A DNA stretch of 64,000 bases from Pictodentalium vernedei (Eukaryota; Mollusca; Scaphopoda; Dentaliida; Dentaliidae). Location: NCBI GenBank assembly GCA_031216915.1, contig CM062297.1, positions 367,487,704 through 367,551,703 of the forward strand, read 5' to 3'. How positions within the stretch are numbered: the stretch's first letter is position 1; every line of letters begins with the position of its first letter. The notes under the pieces were generated by a model. It saw only the letters and a list, made by a program, of their open reading frames with translations, was not told where the DNA came from and did not search any database. Positions 21,363 to 32,503 of this stretch are shown one piece after another. Both the position numbers and the translations under genes were made by a program.

Positions 21363-22127
21363 ACACAAATGCTCTTGTGTATTTCAGACTATTTCATTCT
21401 TTTGCAGTAAAGAGCGTGTTAACTAATAAGCATTTTCTGTGCTAACTATTACAGGACTTATAGTTTCAACTGTAGTTATTTTCAACTTTCTTGGTAGGTT
21501 TGAATGTTTGTAATCTTGTGTCTCCTTTCTAGGATCTCTCAAATATTTCAAGATATTATGCTTTTTTAAACGCTCGTTTTAAAAAAACGGAAGGCTAGCG
21601 CTGGTTCCCGTCCATCTGTCTGTCCATCTGTCCATGTGTCCGTCTGTCCAGAATTGTTTTCCAGACTATTTTTCGTTATGGATGGACATATTGAGAATAT
21701 TTTTGGTATACAGGTTTGTTATGGATACTTACAGTTCAAGTTCAAATTTTGTTCTGCTCAGTTGATTTTTTCGTGGAGTTACCGCCCGTGAACTCAGTTA
21801 CCATTTTCTGGACTTTTTTTCGTTAAGGATTGACATATTGAGAAAATTTTTTATAGATAACTTTGTTATGGATACTTACAGTTCAAGTTCGAATTTCGTT
21901 CCACTCAGTTGATTTTTGGTGAAGTTACTGCCCTTGAACTTAGAATTTTTAGAGTTTTCCAGGTTTTTTTTCATTTTCCGGACTTTTTTTCGTTATGGTT
22001 GGACATATTGAGAAAATTTTTGGTATATAGCTTTGTTGTGGATACTTACAGTTCAAGTTTGAATTTCATTTCACTTGGTTGACTTTTGCTGGAGTTACTG
22101 CCCTTGAACTTTTTGGAGTTTTCTGGA

Positions 22128-24411
22128 TTTTTAGCTCACCTGACTGAAAGTCAGGGTGAGCTTTTCTTATCACTCTTCGTCCATCGTCCGTCGTCCTACG
22201 TGAAGGTGGTGTTTGAGCCTCTTTCTCCTAAACCACTGGCCACATTTTAATTAAATTTCATGTAAGTAGTGGTTATATAGGGTATTTTGATTTTTATGCA
22301 AATTAGGTTTTGACTCATATTGAGCAGATGGGTGGGGAAAAAATGGCCAAATTTTTTGAAAATATTCTTCTAATGAACCACCAGTGTCAGATACTTGATA
22401 TGTTGTATACAGAGTCCTTTTGAGGTTTAGAATCAAGTTTGTTCAAGAGAAGTTTGTCGGGCATTATTTGCCTTCATTATGGGAGGGGCAACAATTTTGG
22501 CCACGCCTAAATTTTCTATTTTCAGAACTGTGAGGTCGATTTGGACCAAATTTCATATGAGATGATAGTGGGTCATAAGCAGTTGATTGATGCAAAAAAA
22601 ATTTTTCTTATTGCCCAGTGGGAACCTCGGGAGCTAAAAATAGGAAAAACCTTAAAACTGCCATATCTCCAAAACTACACGGCACAGAGAATTCTTATTT
22701 TGTGTAAAGCTTACTTTTAACCAGTAGAATAGAATGGTTTAAAAAAATCCCTATCGGTTTGATCACAAGGTACTTTTTTCAGGACTTTGGAAAAGTGCTC
22801 TGAGTCAGCACTTTTTAACACTGTAGACAATGGGAAAAACATTAAAAAGTCTTGTTCTCCAGATCCAGCAGGCAGAATCTTTTGATATTTGGTATGCAAC
22901 ATTGTAGTGTGGATCTGGTTCAAGTTTGTTCAAATCGGCCCCCTTGGTTTATATTTGGGCTCAGTATAGGAACCCGATTTTAAACTTAGTGCATTTCAAG
23001 CAAATTTCTTAAAAAATCTTCTTCTCCAGATCCAGCAGGCAGAATCTTTTGATATTTGGTATGCAACATTGTGGGATGGGTCTGATTCAAAATCTTCTTC
23101 TCCAGATCCAGCAGGCAGAATCTTTTGATATTTGGTATGCAACGTTGTGGGATGGGTCTGATTCAAGTTTGTTCAAATTTATCTCCCTAGATTCATATTT
23201 GGGCTCACTATAGAAGCTCGAATTCGAACTTAGTGCATTTCAGGCAATTTTCTTCAAAAATCTTCTTCTCCAGATCCAGCAGGCAGAATCTTTTGATATT
23301 TGGTATGCAACATTGTGGGGTGGATCTGATTCAAGTTTGTTCAAATCGGCCCCCTGGATTCATATTTGGGCTTACTATATAAGCCCGAATTCGAACTTAG
23401 CGCATTTCAGGCAAATTTCTTAAAAAATCTCCTTCTCCAGATCCAGCAGGCAGAATCTTTTGATATATGGTATGCAACATTGTGGGGTGGTTCTGATTCA
23501 AGTTTGTTCAAATCGGCCCCCTGGGTTTATATTTGGGTTCAGTATAGGAGCCCAAATTTGAACTTAGTGCATTTCAGGCAAATTTTCTTTGAAATTCTTC
23601 TTCTCAAGACCCAGCAGGCAGAATCTTTTGATATTGGGTATGCACCATGCTTAGGGGGGTGAGATTCAAGTTTGTTCAAGCCAAGTTCCTGGGTTCATAT
23701 ATGGGCTCACTGTGGTAGCCCGAATTATAACTTAGTTCAAAATGAGGAATTTTCTTTAAAAATCTTCTTCAGAACCAGCAGTCGGAATGTTTTGATATTT
23801 GGTATGCAGCATCCTTAGGGGGGTGAGATTCAAGTTTGTTCAAGCCATGTCCCTAGGTCCATATTTGGGCTCACTGTGGGAGCCTGAATGATAACTTAGT
23901 TCAAAATGAGGAATTTTCGTTAAAAATCTTCTTCTTCAGATCCAGCAGTCGGAATGTTTTGATATTTGGTATGCAGCATCCTTAGGGGGGGTGAGATTCA
24001 AGTTTGTTCAAGCCATGTCCCTAGGTCTATATTTGGACTCACTGTGGGAGCTTGAATTGTAACTTAGTTCAAAATGAGGAATTTTCTTTAAAAATCTTCT
24101 TCAGATCCAGCAGTTGGAATGTTTTGATATTTGGTGTGCAGCATCCTTAGGGGGGTGAGATTCAAGTTTGTTAAAGCCAAGTCCCTGGGTTCATATATGG
24201 GCTCCCTGTGGGAGCCTGAATTATAACTTAGTTCAATATGAGGAATATTCTTTAAAAATCTTTTTTTTTAGATCCACAGGTCAGAATCTTTGGATATTTG
24301 GTATAAGCTTTTCTTAGGAGGAGCAGATGCAACTTGTTGAAATCAATTCTCTGGGTTGATATTTAGGCTACCAGGTCAGGTGAGCGCCCTCAGGCCTCCT
24401 GCGGCCTCTTG
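22128..24411 (+). mobile_element. R1 HINE-like element, copy 1
   Basis: The left end is a T-run followed by AGCTCACCTGACTGAAAGTC, a short hairpin, then GTCCATCGTCCGTCGTCC. The right end is TCAGGTGAGCGCCCTCAGGCC, then TCCTGCGGCCTCTTG with a terminal GGCC..GGCC hairpin. GCTCACCTGA and TCAGGTGAGC are subterminal inverted repeats. The core holds about 10 monomers near 167 bp. It sits inside an R3 T-run, as shown by other R3 monomers. The architecture matches Helentron-associated (pearl/DINE-like) elements. Confidence 0.7.
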
Positions 24412-24699
24412 TTTTTCATTTTCCAGACTTTTTTTTTGATATGGTTGGGCATATTAAGAAAAGGTTTGGTATATAGCTTTGTTGTGGATACTTACAGATC
24501 AAGTTCGAATTTCATTTCACTTGGTTGATTTTTGGTGGTGTTGCTGCCCTTGAACTCAGAATTTTTACCATTTTCCAGACTTTTTTTATATGCCTGCATA
24601 ATGTTTTATAATTTCTGGAAATACGGACATACTATGCACCATCGGACAGCGTCCTCTGATTATTCAAGTTATTCAATTTATTCAATATCTTTTGATTAA

Positions 24700-24927
24700 C
24701 CCTTTACCATATGAATCGGGATCATGTGTCCATGGAATTTTCAAATTGAATAGTTCAAAAACAATCATTTTTCAAAACATTCCAACAAAATCATATCATG
24801 TTACCCTGCATTGGAACGAGCTTGTGAGGATTAACATGATATGGTTTGGATGAAATTTTTGGAAAAAATTGAATAAAAAAAATATTAAAAGGAACAAAAT
24901 TTAATATCATCTGCATTGTGTAAAGGG
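24700..24927. mobile_element. TTAA-type MITE (family P)
   Basis: It starts CCCTTTACCATATG and ends ATTGTGTAAAGGG. TTAA flanks it at 24696-24699 and 24928-24931. The centre is ATCATGTTACCCTGCATTGG, then AACGAGCTTGTGAGGATTAAC. Confidence 0.65.
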
Positions 24928-25143
24928 TTAAGTTAACATTGGGTGAAACTTTCACTACCCTGTAATATCTGGATTAAGTTCGATTTTCAAGTTTTTCCAA
25001 TTTTTTTTCCAGATTTTTCAGCCAATGTTGATAATGATATAGTATGGCCACCACGGACTTGTCACTTTCTGTGAAGGGGTAATATTTCCACGGACTCAAT
25101 AATATTAGTTTTCAAACACTAATTATAGGAATAATCATTAAAA

Positions 25144-25193
25144 ATTTAATTAATGAAGCACCGGATACAACCCGGTACTTCATTAATTAAAAG
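25144..25193. repeat. hairpin
   Basis: TTTAATTAATGAAGCACCGG is followed after six bases by the inverted CCCGGTACTTCATTAATTAA. Confidence 0.6.
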
Positions 25194-27499
25194 CTTGTAG
25201 ATGATGATTTTTATTATCTGGTAAATGCAGTCATGGACGTCACTGCCCACACATGGATTACAACCAGTTTGCGGTGACAGTACTGTATTTCAGTAAGACA
25301 TTGTTTTTCTCCAGCAACTTTTGAATACAACACTGTGATCACAAAAGAGATACTTTTTCATTCAGATCATAATCAGGTCATGACACACTTACTTATACAC
25401 CAGTGGATTAAGATTTTGTCATAAAATATGTTGAAATCTAGAGTGATTCAAGAATAAGAAACAAAAATAGCATTTCACATTCAACGTTTTTATCCAGTGA
25501 GTGACATTTTCTACAGTGCTGAGGGGAGAAAAACACTAATATAGTTTCCTGATGCGATCAAAATGCTCTATCTGCTTTTGTAATTGCAGTACTGTATCAA
25601 CCCTTTGAACTCGTAAGACCAATTTTTTGGTCCAAGGTATAATTTTGTCCCATTTTTAGCTCGCCTGGCCTAAAAGGCAATGTGAGCTTTTCATATCACT
25701 CAACGTCTGTCGTCGTCCATCATCTGTCGTATACTTTTCACATTTTCATCTTCTTCTCTGAGCTGCTGTGAACCAAACTTGGCAGGAATGGTCTATGGGA
25801 CATCCTGTACAAACGATCCTCATTTTGTTCCTGTTGGATGAAAAACATGGCTTCCAGAGGCATTCTTTGATTCTCATTGGTGGATTTTCAAAAATCTTCT
25901 CCTCGGAAACCAACAGGCCAAATGTTTTGAAACTTCACATAATGATGACAGAGACCCCCTCTACCAACGATCCTCATTTAATGTTGATCGGGTTACAAAC
26001 GTGGCTGCAATTGCAGCCTACAGTTACTATAGAAACCCTATGAGAAATCACATTTTCATCTTCTTCTCTGGAACTACTGAGTCGACGTGAACCAAACCTG
26101 GCAGGGATAGTCTATGGGAGGTCCTCTACAAACAATTCTCATTTTGTTCCCATGGGTTTTAAAACATGGCCGCCAGAGGCATTCTTTGATTCTGATTGTT
26201 GGATTTTGGAAAATCTTCTCCTATGAAATCACAGGGCCAAATGCTTTGAAACTTTGCATGGTTGATGACTAGTACCCCCTCTACCAACGATCCTCATTTA
26301 ATGTTGATTGGGTTGCAAACATGGCTTCAATTGCAGCTTATAGTTACTATAGAAACCCTATTGAAAATCACATTTTCATCTTTTCTCTTGAATTACTGAG
26401 CCAATGTGAACCAAACTTGGCAGAAATGGTCTATGGGAGGTCCTCTACAAATGATCCTCATTTTGTTCCCGTGGGTTGAAAAACATGGCTGCCAGAGGTA
26501 TTCTTCGATTCTGGTTGGTGGATTTTGAAAAATCTTCTCCTCTGAAACTGCCAGGCCAAATGTTTTGATACTTCACATAAATGATAACTGGGACCCCATC
26601 TACCAACGATCCTCATTTAATGTTGCTCAGGTTGTAAACATGGCTGCAATTGCGGCTTATCGTTACTATAGAAACCCTATGGAAATCACATTTTCATCTT
26701 CTCCGGAATTACTGAGCCGACGTGAACCACACCTGGCAGGGAAAGTTTATGGAAGGTCTTCTACAAATGCTCCTCATTTTTGTTACTGTGCATTAAAAAA
26801 CATGGCTGCCAAAGCATTTTTTGATTCTGGTTGTTGTATTTTGAAAAATCATCTCCTCTGAAACCACAGGGCCAAATGTTTTGAAACTTTGCATTGTTGA
26901 GGACTGAGACACCCTATACCAATGATCCTCATATTATGTTGATCGGGTTGCAAACATGGCTGCAATTGTGGCTTATAGTTACTTTTGAAACCTTATGTGA
27001 AATCACATTTTCATCTTTGTCTCTGGAGCTACTGAGCTGATATGAACCAAACCTGTCAGGGAGGGTGCACGGACAAAATCCCATCGCACAAAATCCCATC
27101 CGGACAATATCCCAGATTTTTTACCCGGACGAAATCCCAGCGGACAAAATCCCAGACATGGGCGGACAAAACACCAGGCAATATTTTTTCACAAAAAAGT
27201 GGACAAAATCCCAGGTAGTATTTTTTTTCTGGCAAAAGCAGACAAAATGCCAGGAAATACTTTTGATTTACAAAAACAGTGTTTTGGTTGTTGTTTTACT
27301 CAAACTTCTCACTTTGTTTTAAACCGCCTGTCCGCCTATTTTTTCATCAATGAAACTTCAATCATGCCAGTTCTCAAACTTCTCACTTTGTTTTAAACCG
27401 CCTGTTCATCACTGAAACTTCCATCATTCCGCCTACTCGCTTTGTGTTAACCCGCTTGTTTTTTTAGCGAAGATATATAACACAAATCCGTTGGACAGA

Positions 27500-28719
27500 A
27501 TAATCATATCAGATTTGAAGTCCAGTATGGAAGTGATAAAAAGCCAGAAAGGTTAACAGCATTTAATTCCAAAGAACACAGCCATGAAGCTGATACAGCC
27601 GACATTGAGACATGTAAACTCAGACTTACGCTGAAGTCTAATGCTAGAAAGCAAAAATCCAAAACCAATCGCTTACTTAAGCGCTTCTTCAAACAACAAA
27701 TGATGTTCGTGAGAAAATCGGAAATCCTGAAAGCATTCGTCGAGACATCAGACGTCAAAAACAAGGATCGCGGCCATCAGAACCCAAAACTCTACATGAA
27801 CTCAATATAAGTGGAGAATGGGCAACTACAGCTGGAATTGAACCTGAACAATTTGTTTGTTACGACAATGGGTCTGATGTGAACAGAATTGTAATATTCG
27901 CATCAGATGCTGGACTTCGTTTGCTCGCTAGAATTGATCAATGGCATATGGATGGAACATTTTCGATGGCACCAAAATAAATGTTGCAAGCAATACAAAG
28001 TCAGTGTGTAGATCGGGGTTTCGATTTAGATCCGCAGGTTATTGAAACTGATTTTGAATCTGCAGTTCGTCAAGCAGTTCATAGCTCGTTCGGGGATCAC
28101 GTGACAACACAAGGGTGCTTCTATCACCTCACACAAAGTACGTGGAGGAAAGTTCAGGAATTGGGTCTAACAAACTTGTATAAATCCAATGTTGACGTTA
28201 TGCAGTTTTGTGCTAAAGTTGATGGACTGGCTCTGTTGCCACTTTCTGATGTTGTACCAGCCATGGAACATTTAAAAAACAATACTCCAGACGGACTGGA
28301 GGAATTCATATATTATGTTGATTCTACATACGTTACGGGTAGCTATCGGGCTATTCAACCACCACCCTCTAACAATTCTGATGCTGCAAAGCCACCTATT
28401 CGTTTCTGTCGTCGAAACATGGAATGTCCACCAAACAACATTAGAGGGAGGGCATAGAACTAACAATTCTTTTAGGGAATTGATTGGTCATAAACACCCA
28501 AGTATTTGGTGTTTAATTGAGGGTTTTCAACAGGACAATGCCATGGTAAATACCATTATTTGCCAAAACTGCCTGGGTCAGCAGCCAAAAAAGAGAGTAA
28601 AACATAATTATGAAACTTTGAATGGACGTTTGATGAACTTATGCAAAGATCGCCAAAATAACACCAAAAATATCGAGGAATTTTTACACTCTGTTAGTTT
28701 GTGCATGAGATGTAAATAA
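27500..28719 (+). pseudogene. MULE transposase (FLYWCH-MULE type), disrupted
   Basis: From left to right: a degenerate FLYWCH zinc-finger end (SKEHSHEADTADIETCKLR, about 27570-27630); NPESIRRDIRRQ; QWHMDGTFSMAPK, with the first catalytic Asp codon at 27951; an in-frame stop at 27978-27980; MLQAIQSQC and VIETDFESAVRQA, with the second Asp at 28050; then GCFYHLTQSTWRKVQELGL, the highly conserved MULE word. The C-terminal part (NSFRELIGHKHPSIWCLIEG) lies in another frame from about 28450. Between the DGTF block and MLQAIQ, MULEs normally have about 30-50 more residues (the QLYTIH block). These are missing, so there is an internal deletion as well as at least one frameshift near 28330-28440. Confidence 0.8.
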
Positions 28720-28764
28720 TTATTCATTTATACAGTACGAGTGGACAGAAGTGTTTTTGTATGT

Positions 28765-29190
28765 CTTTGATAAAGTTATTTTCTACCATAAAAATACCAG
28801 TCATTAACATTAATTCTTGGAAAGCTCTCTCAGAACTTTCCAATAACTAATGTTACTTACTGGTATTTTCAGTGGTAAAAAGTATTTTTGTATGTCTAAG
28901 TCGTATGTTAATTAAGGCACAATTGATGCATTTCAAAGGAAAAAGTTATTTTCTACCAGAAAAATACCAGTCATTAACATTAATTCTTGGAAAGCTCTCT
29001 CAGAGCTTTCCAATAACTAATGTTACTTACTGGTATTTTCAGTGGTAAAAAATATTTTTGTATGTCTAAGTCTTATGTAGTTAATTAAGGCACAATTGAT
29101 GCATTTCAAAGGAAAAGGTATCCTCTATTTTCTACCATAAAAATACCAGTCGTCATTAACATTAATTCTTGGTAAGCTCTCTCAGTTAAC
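28765..29190. repeat. tandem imperfect fold-backs inside the MULE
   Basis: Two and a half units of about 177 bp. Each is a stem with ACCATAAAAATACCAGT, then CATTAACATTAATTCTTGG on one side and ACTAATGTTACTTACTGG, then TATTTTCAGTGGTA on the other. The loop is AAGCTCTCTCAGAGCTTTCC. They lie 3' of the transposase gene. Confidence 0.7.
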
Positions 29191-29935
29191 AACTATCCGA
29201 ATCCAAAACCATTGGCCAGCGACGCCAGAGAAGCTGTGAAGAAGTTGTGAATTGGTAACAAAACACCAACCTTTGAAAATAGCACTGGAAAAACAATAAA
29301 CTTTGGCCAATTACGGTAGAACTGTTCTCAATTTTTAATCTTATCAAAACATACTGCCTTCATTATTAGAAGTGTCACAGTATTGCATATTTTTTATCAT
29401 AAATTAGTATAAACACACCTGGCTTAACCTATAGTTATTGTTGTTCTTTATACTTATTATCGCTGGTATTGTTATAATAAATCACTAGTTACTTTGAAGA
29501 ACATAGTTACAGTACTTATATTAATTCTGCTGTTAATGTTAATATTATTGATATTAAGAAATAAAAGTACTTGAATCCAATGGGATAAAAAATTGTGTCT
29601 TTTTATTTTTTATACCCAACTGGGATTCTGTCCACCCATGTATGGGATTTTGTCCGCTGGGATTTTGTCCGCTGGGATTTTGTCCGGATGGAATTATGTC
29701 TGATGGAATTATGTCCGGCGTTCGTCAGGGATAGTCTATGACAGGTCCTTTACAAACACTCCTTATTTTGTTACTGTGCATCGAAAAACATGGCTGCCAG
29801 AAGCATATTTTCATTCTGATTGGTGGATTTTGAAAAATCTTCTCCTCTTAAACCACAGGGCCAATTATTTTGAAACTTCGCATGGTTGATGACTGGGACA
29901 CCCCCTACCAATGATCCTCATATTATAAAGGAAAT

Positions 29936-30545
29936 ACTACTGCTGTTAGCAAACTTTCAGCCAACAGACCTCCAGGTTTAACCATGAAGTGCATTGGCTA
30001 AAACTTTACTAGTCCTTCTTATGTGGTGTCATTGCAATTTAGTTTAAACAATATTTTATTTCCAGTTAGCAAAAACATCCAACTACAAGAATATATACAG
30101 GACACAAATTGCAATTGATACTTAACGTTCAGGAGGAAATGCCAGTCTGTGATTTTTTAGAGGTAATCCACTCACATTTTGTGATGTGTTGTCCATGGAG
30201 AGTAGTCTAATTACTATGACACCCATAGAGTGGATTTCCCGTCATGTAATTACTTTCGTTTTCCAAAAATGCATGGTAAGCGCAATTAAAGCTTCAGCTA
30301 AAGGACCATCAGTTTAAAAATGACTTTTAACCCAACAAACAAAAAACTTAAATGCCTTGCTATAAATACTTCTAATTTAAAAAGTATTCAAGTATTCAAA
30401 AATTTATTAATGAATACATTGTAATGTATTTGTATTTGTATTCAAATACATTTGAAAATTTGTGTATTTGTATTCGTATTCATATTCATGAAATTTCAAA
30501 GCATTCGTATTCGAATACATTTACAAAGTATTCGCCCCAAGCCTG
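29936..30545. mobile_element. unclassified insertion in R1b, possibly hAT-related
   Basis: It interrupts an R1b monomer between CCTCATATTAT and AATGTTGATGTAATGTTGCAAG. The right side carries repeated TATTCGTATTC-like words and ends CGCCCCAAGCCTG, similar to some hAT ends. No matching left end is seen, so it may be truncated. Confidence 0.4.
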
Positions 30546-30698
30546 GTAATGTTGATGTAATGTTGCAAGCATGGCCACAATTGCAGCTCATATTTACCAT
30601 GGAAAGCCTATGGGAAATCACATTTTTATATCAGTAGTTCCAGGTGACGATTACAGGCTCGTTACAGCCTTTAGTTGTCTTATTATAACAGGTCTATA

Positions 30699-30782
30699 CA
30701 CAGGGCATGGATGATAAAATAATAACTGCAGTCTGCAGCCAGGCGGCTGCAGACTTCAGTTATTATTTTATCCTCCCTGTAC
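30699..30782. repeat. long hairpin
   Basis: GATAAAATAATAACTGCAGTC is mirrored by GCAGACTTCAGTTATTATTT. The loop is CTGCAGCCAGGCGGCTGCAG. A shorter, related hairpin (AGGATAAAATTGGAGGC / GCCTCTCATTTTATCCT) lies at 47239-47280. Confidence 0.65.
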
Positions 30783-32211
30783 ATTGATATTGGTCTGATA
30801 CATCTCCCTGTAAGTGTACACAAAGGCGATATCATTCCAGGAAACGAGGGTTCATAGGGTTAAGTCAGAACAAGATAACAGCGTACTTTTATAACTGTAC
30901 AATATCTAGATCAAGTTCAATTGTGAACTCTTTCTGAAATTTCCAGAGTTTTTTAGCGTATGTTTATTTTATAACTATACAGTATCTAAGTCAAGTTCAG
31001 TTCCATCAAGCAGATTTGGAATACCAATTTAGAATACAATGACTTGAGCAGAGACCAGCCTACCAGGCATCTGGGTTAAAGAAGTTGCATTGGATTGGCA
31101 AACTTCGCTCTGTCTTCAATAAAAAGTGACTCTGAAGTCCCATTGTAAAATATTTTGTCAAATAACCACCCAAAAGAAGTGTTACGAGAAGTATTTAATG
31201 ATGTTGGAGCTAATATTCATAGTAAATAAAACAACATGTAGAATAGAAGGAACAAATAAAAAATGTTAAGTTATCAGTCAATCGAATCGAAAGGAATGGT
31301 TTTGCGCGCCGAAGGCTCGCTGGGACGGTATGGGGGACAAGCCCCTCTCGACCCTCAATGACTGTAGATGATTAGTTCTCACATGTCTAGGCGTGTCGAA
31401 GGAGGAACGGCTTCAGGTACTCGGCAGGTGTCACCAGTTGCGTCGTGATGGTCTCTTGGCTGATGTCGGTTGAACCCTCGGGTGAGGACCAGTGTGAGAG
31501 GTTGGGTCCTCTCACAAAAGTACTACCTCTCCCCGAGGGTGCAGTCGATCTGGATTTTCGGGCAAGTATAGTCTGCCACTTCGAGGATGATTTTGAGTGA
31601 TGGCCATCACTGGCAAGTATAATCTGCCTCAGGCTGTCTCTGTTTGGTTGGACTCTTTGAAGGAAAACAACAGCGACCCCTTTCGGGGACCACCAAGAAG
31701 AAGAAGACCCGAACTTCCCTGGTTTGGGGGCAGGCCTGCATTTGTACTCCTATTGGGTTGGGACAAAAAGATGTGCAATGCGCTTACAAAAAGGGGCAGA
31801 GACGGGATGCAGGACCAACGCTCACCTCCCCTAAAGTGGTCGAGCACTTTTAGGGATGGAGCGGAGGATGTACAGGAACCATGGGGGTTACCGTTTCAGT
31901 AACGGTTGGACTGTCCGTAGCAGTTATTGGGGTGCTGGTCAAAAAGCATCTTCTGTGGACCTGCTTAAAAGAAGAAGGCAGAATTAGTTTTCATTAGAAT
32001 AAGAGATAAAAGTAGCACATTATGTTTTAATTATGATCACAGTTAAGCTGCTGATCAGCCTGTTAGATCACCTTCATAGGGTGATAGTGAGTTTGTAGCG
32101 GGAGGGTAACAGGTTTAGACACTAAACCACACCCAAGGGTGTTTCTGTTCTGCCCTACGCTGGTTTCGACCATATTTAGATTAAATTGAGTTTATTTAGG
32201 GTCACAGGTTT

Positions 32212-32456
32212 GGGCAGGGTAGTCTGGTTCCGTGCATTGTAGCATGCCTGGGGCAGGACATGTCGTACTGTGGGGTCGTAGTAGGTTTGCTTGACAGTGG
32301 CTTGGCCTACCTATCCTTTCCCTATGTAGATTTGCTGAGATTGTGGGGGCAGGGTAGTTTGGTTCCGTGCATTGTAGCATGCCTGGAGCAGGACATGTTG
32401 TACTGTGGGGTCGCAGTAGATTTACTGACAGTGGCTTGGCCTACCTACCCTTCCCC
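32212..32456. repeat. tandem duplication, 134-bp period, in the LINE 3' region
   Basis: Two copies (from 32212 and 32346) share GGGCAGGGTAG, TGGTTCCGTGCATTGTAGC, CAGGACATGT and CAGTGGCTTGGCCTACC with few changes. Confidence 0.7.
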
Positions 32457-32503
32457 TTTGTTCCCCGTGTTGTTTATGCGCGCAGACTGTTTTTCGAGCG
32501 GTC

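Larger units (their letters stand above)
19363..21473. mobile_element. TA-type MITE family A, copy 3 (inverted, partial, split)
   Basis: The right end GGACTTATAGTTTCAACTG is followed by TA at 21474-21475. The interior (CATTACATTTTGCATTGCACAA, GTGTATTTCAGACTATTTC) is the reverse complement of copy 1. It is split by a hAT-type insertion at 19625-21362. Its other end is missing near 19380, where a fragment of MITE family C arm (TTCTGTTTCTCAGGCC) abuts it. Confidence 0.65.
21560..25075 (+). mobile_element. R3 satellite element (interrupted)
   Basis: The head carries CGCTCGTTTTAAAAAAACGG and GGCTAGCGCTGGTTCCCGTCC, then CTGTC-rich sequence. About four monomers of roughly 150-170 bp follow (GACATATTGAGAAAATTTTTGG, GGATACTTACAGTTCAAG, GTTACTGCCCTTGAACT). 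It is interrupted by an R1 HINE at 22128-24411 and, in its tail, by a TTAA MITE at 24700-24927. Related monomers occur at about 30880-31020. It is probably another short-ended satellite-bearing element. The right end is uncertain. Confidence 0.5.
27063..29723 (+). mobile_element. MULE (Mutator-like) transposon with 8-bp target duplication
   Basis: GTCAGGGA occurs at 27055-27062 and 29724-29731. Neighbouring R1b monomers supply the uninterrupted sequence, so the insertion point is exact. The arms are arrays of the word GGACAAAATCCCA (left, 27070-27210) and its complement TGGGATTTTGTCC (right, 29620-29700). Between them is a FLYWCH/MULE-type transposase gene (27500-28719) followed by tandem fold-backs. 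The 8-bp duplication fits MULEs (8-11 bp). Confidence 0.8.
25653..30677 (+). mobile_element. R1b HINE-like element with about 317-bp monomers (interrupted)
   Basis: The left end (T-run, AGCTCGCCTGGCC, CAACGTCTGTCGTCGTCC) and right end (CCAGGTGACGATTACAGGCTC, GTTACAGCC) are diverged versions of the R1 ends. The core is different: five-plus monomers start CATTTTCATCTTCTTCTCTG at 25741, 26051, 26371, 26689 and 27006, with AACATGGCTGCCAGAGGCAT and GATCCTCATTTAATGTTGAT. A MULE (27063-29723) and a second insertion (about 29936-30545) interrupt it. Confidence 0.65.

Noticed and set aside
31597-31902. 101-codon open frame in GC-rich DNA
   Set aside because: Overlapping frames exist on both strands and no family is recognised. 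The block is better explained as the LINE 3' region, by composition only.
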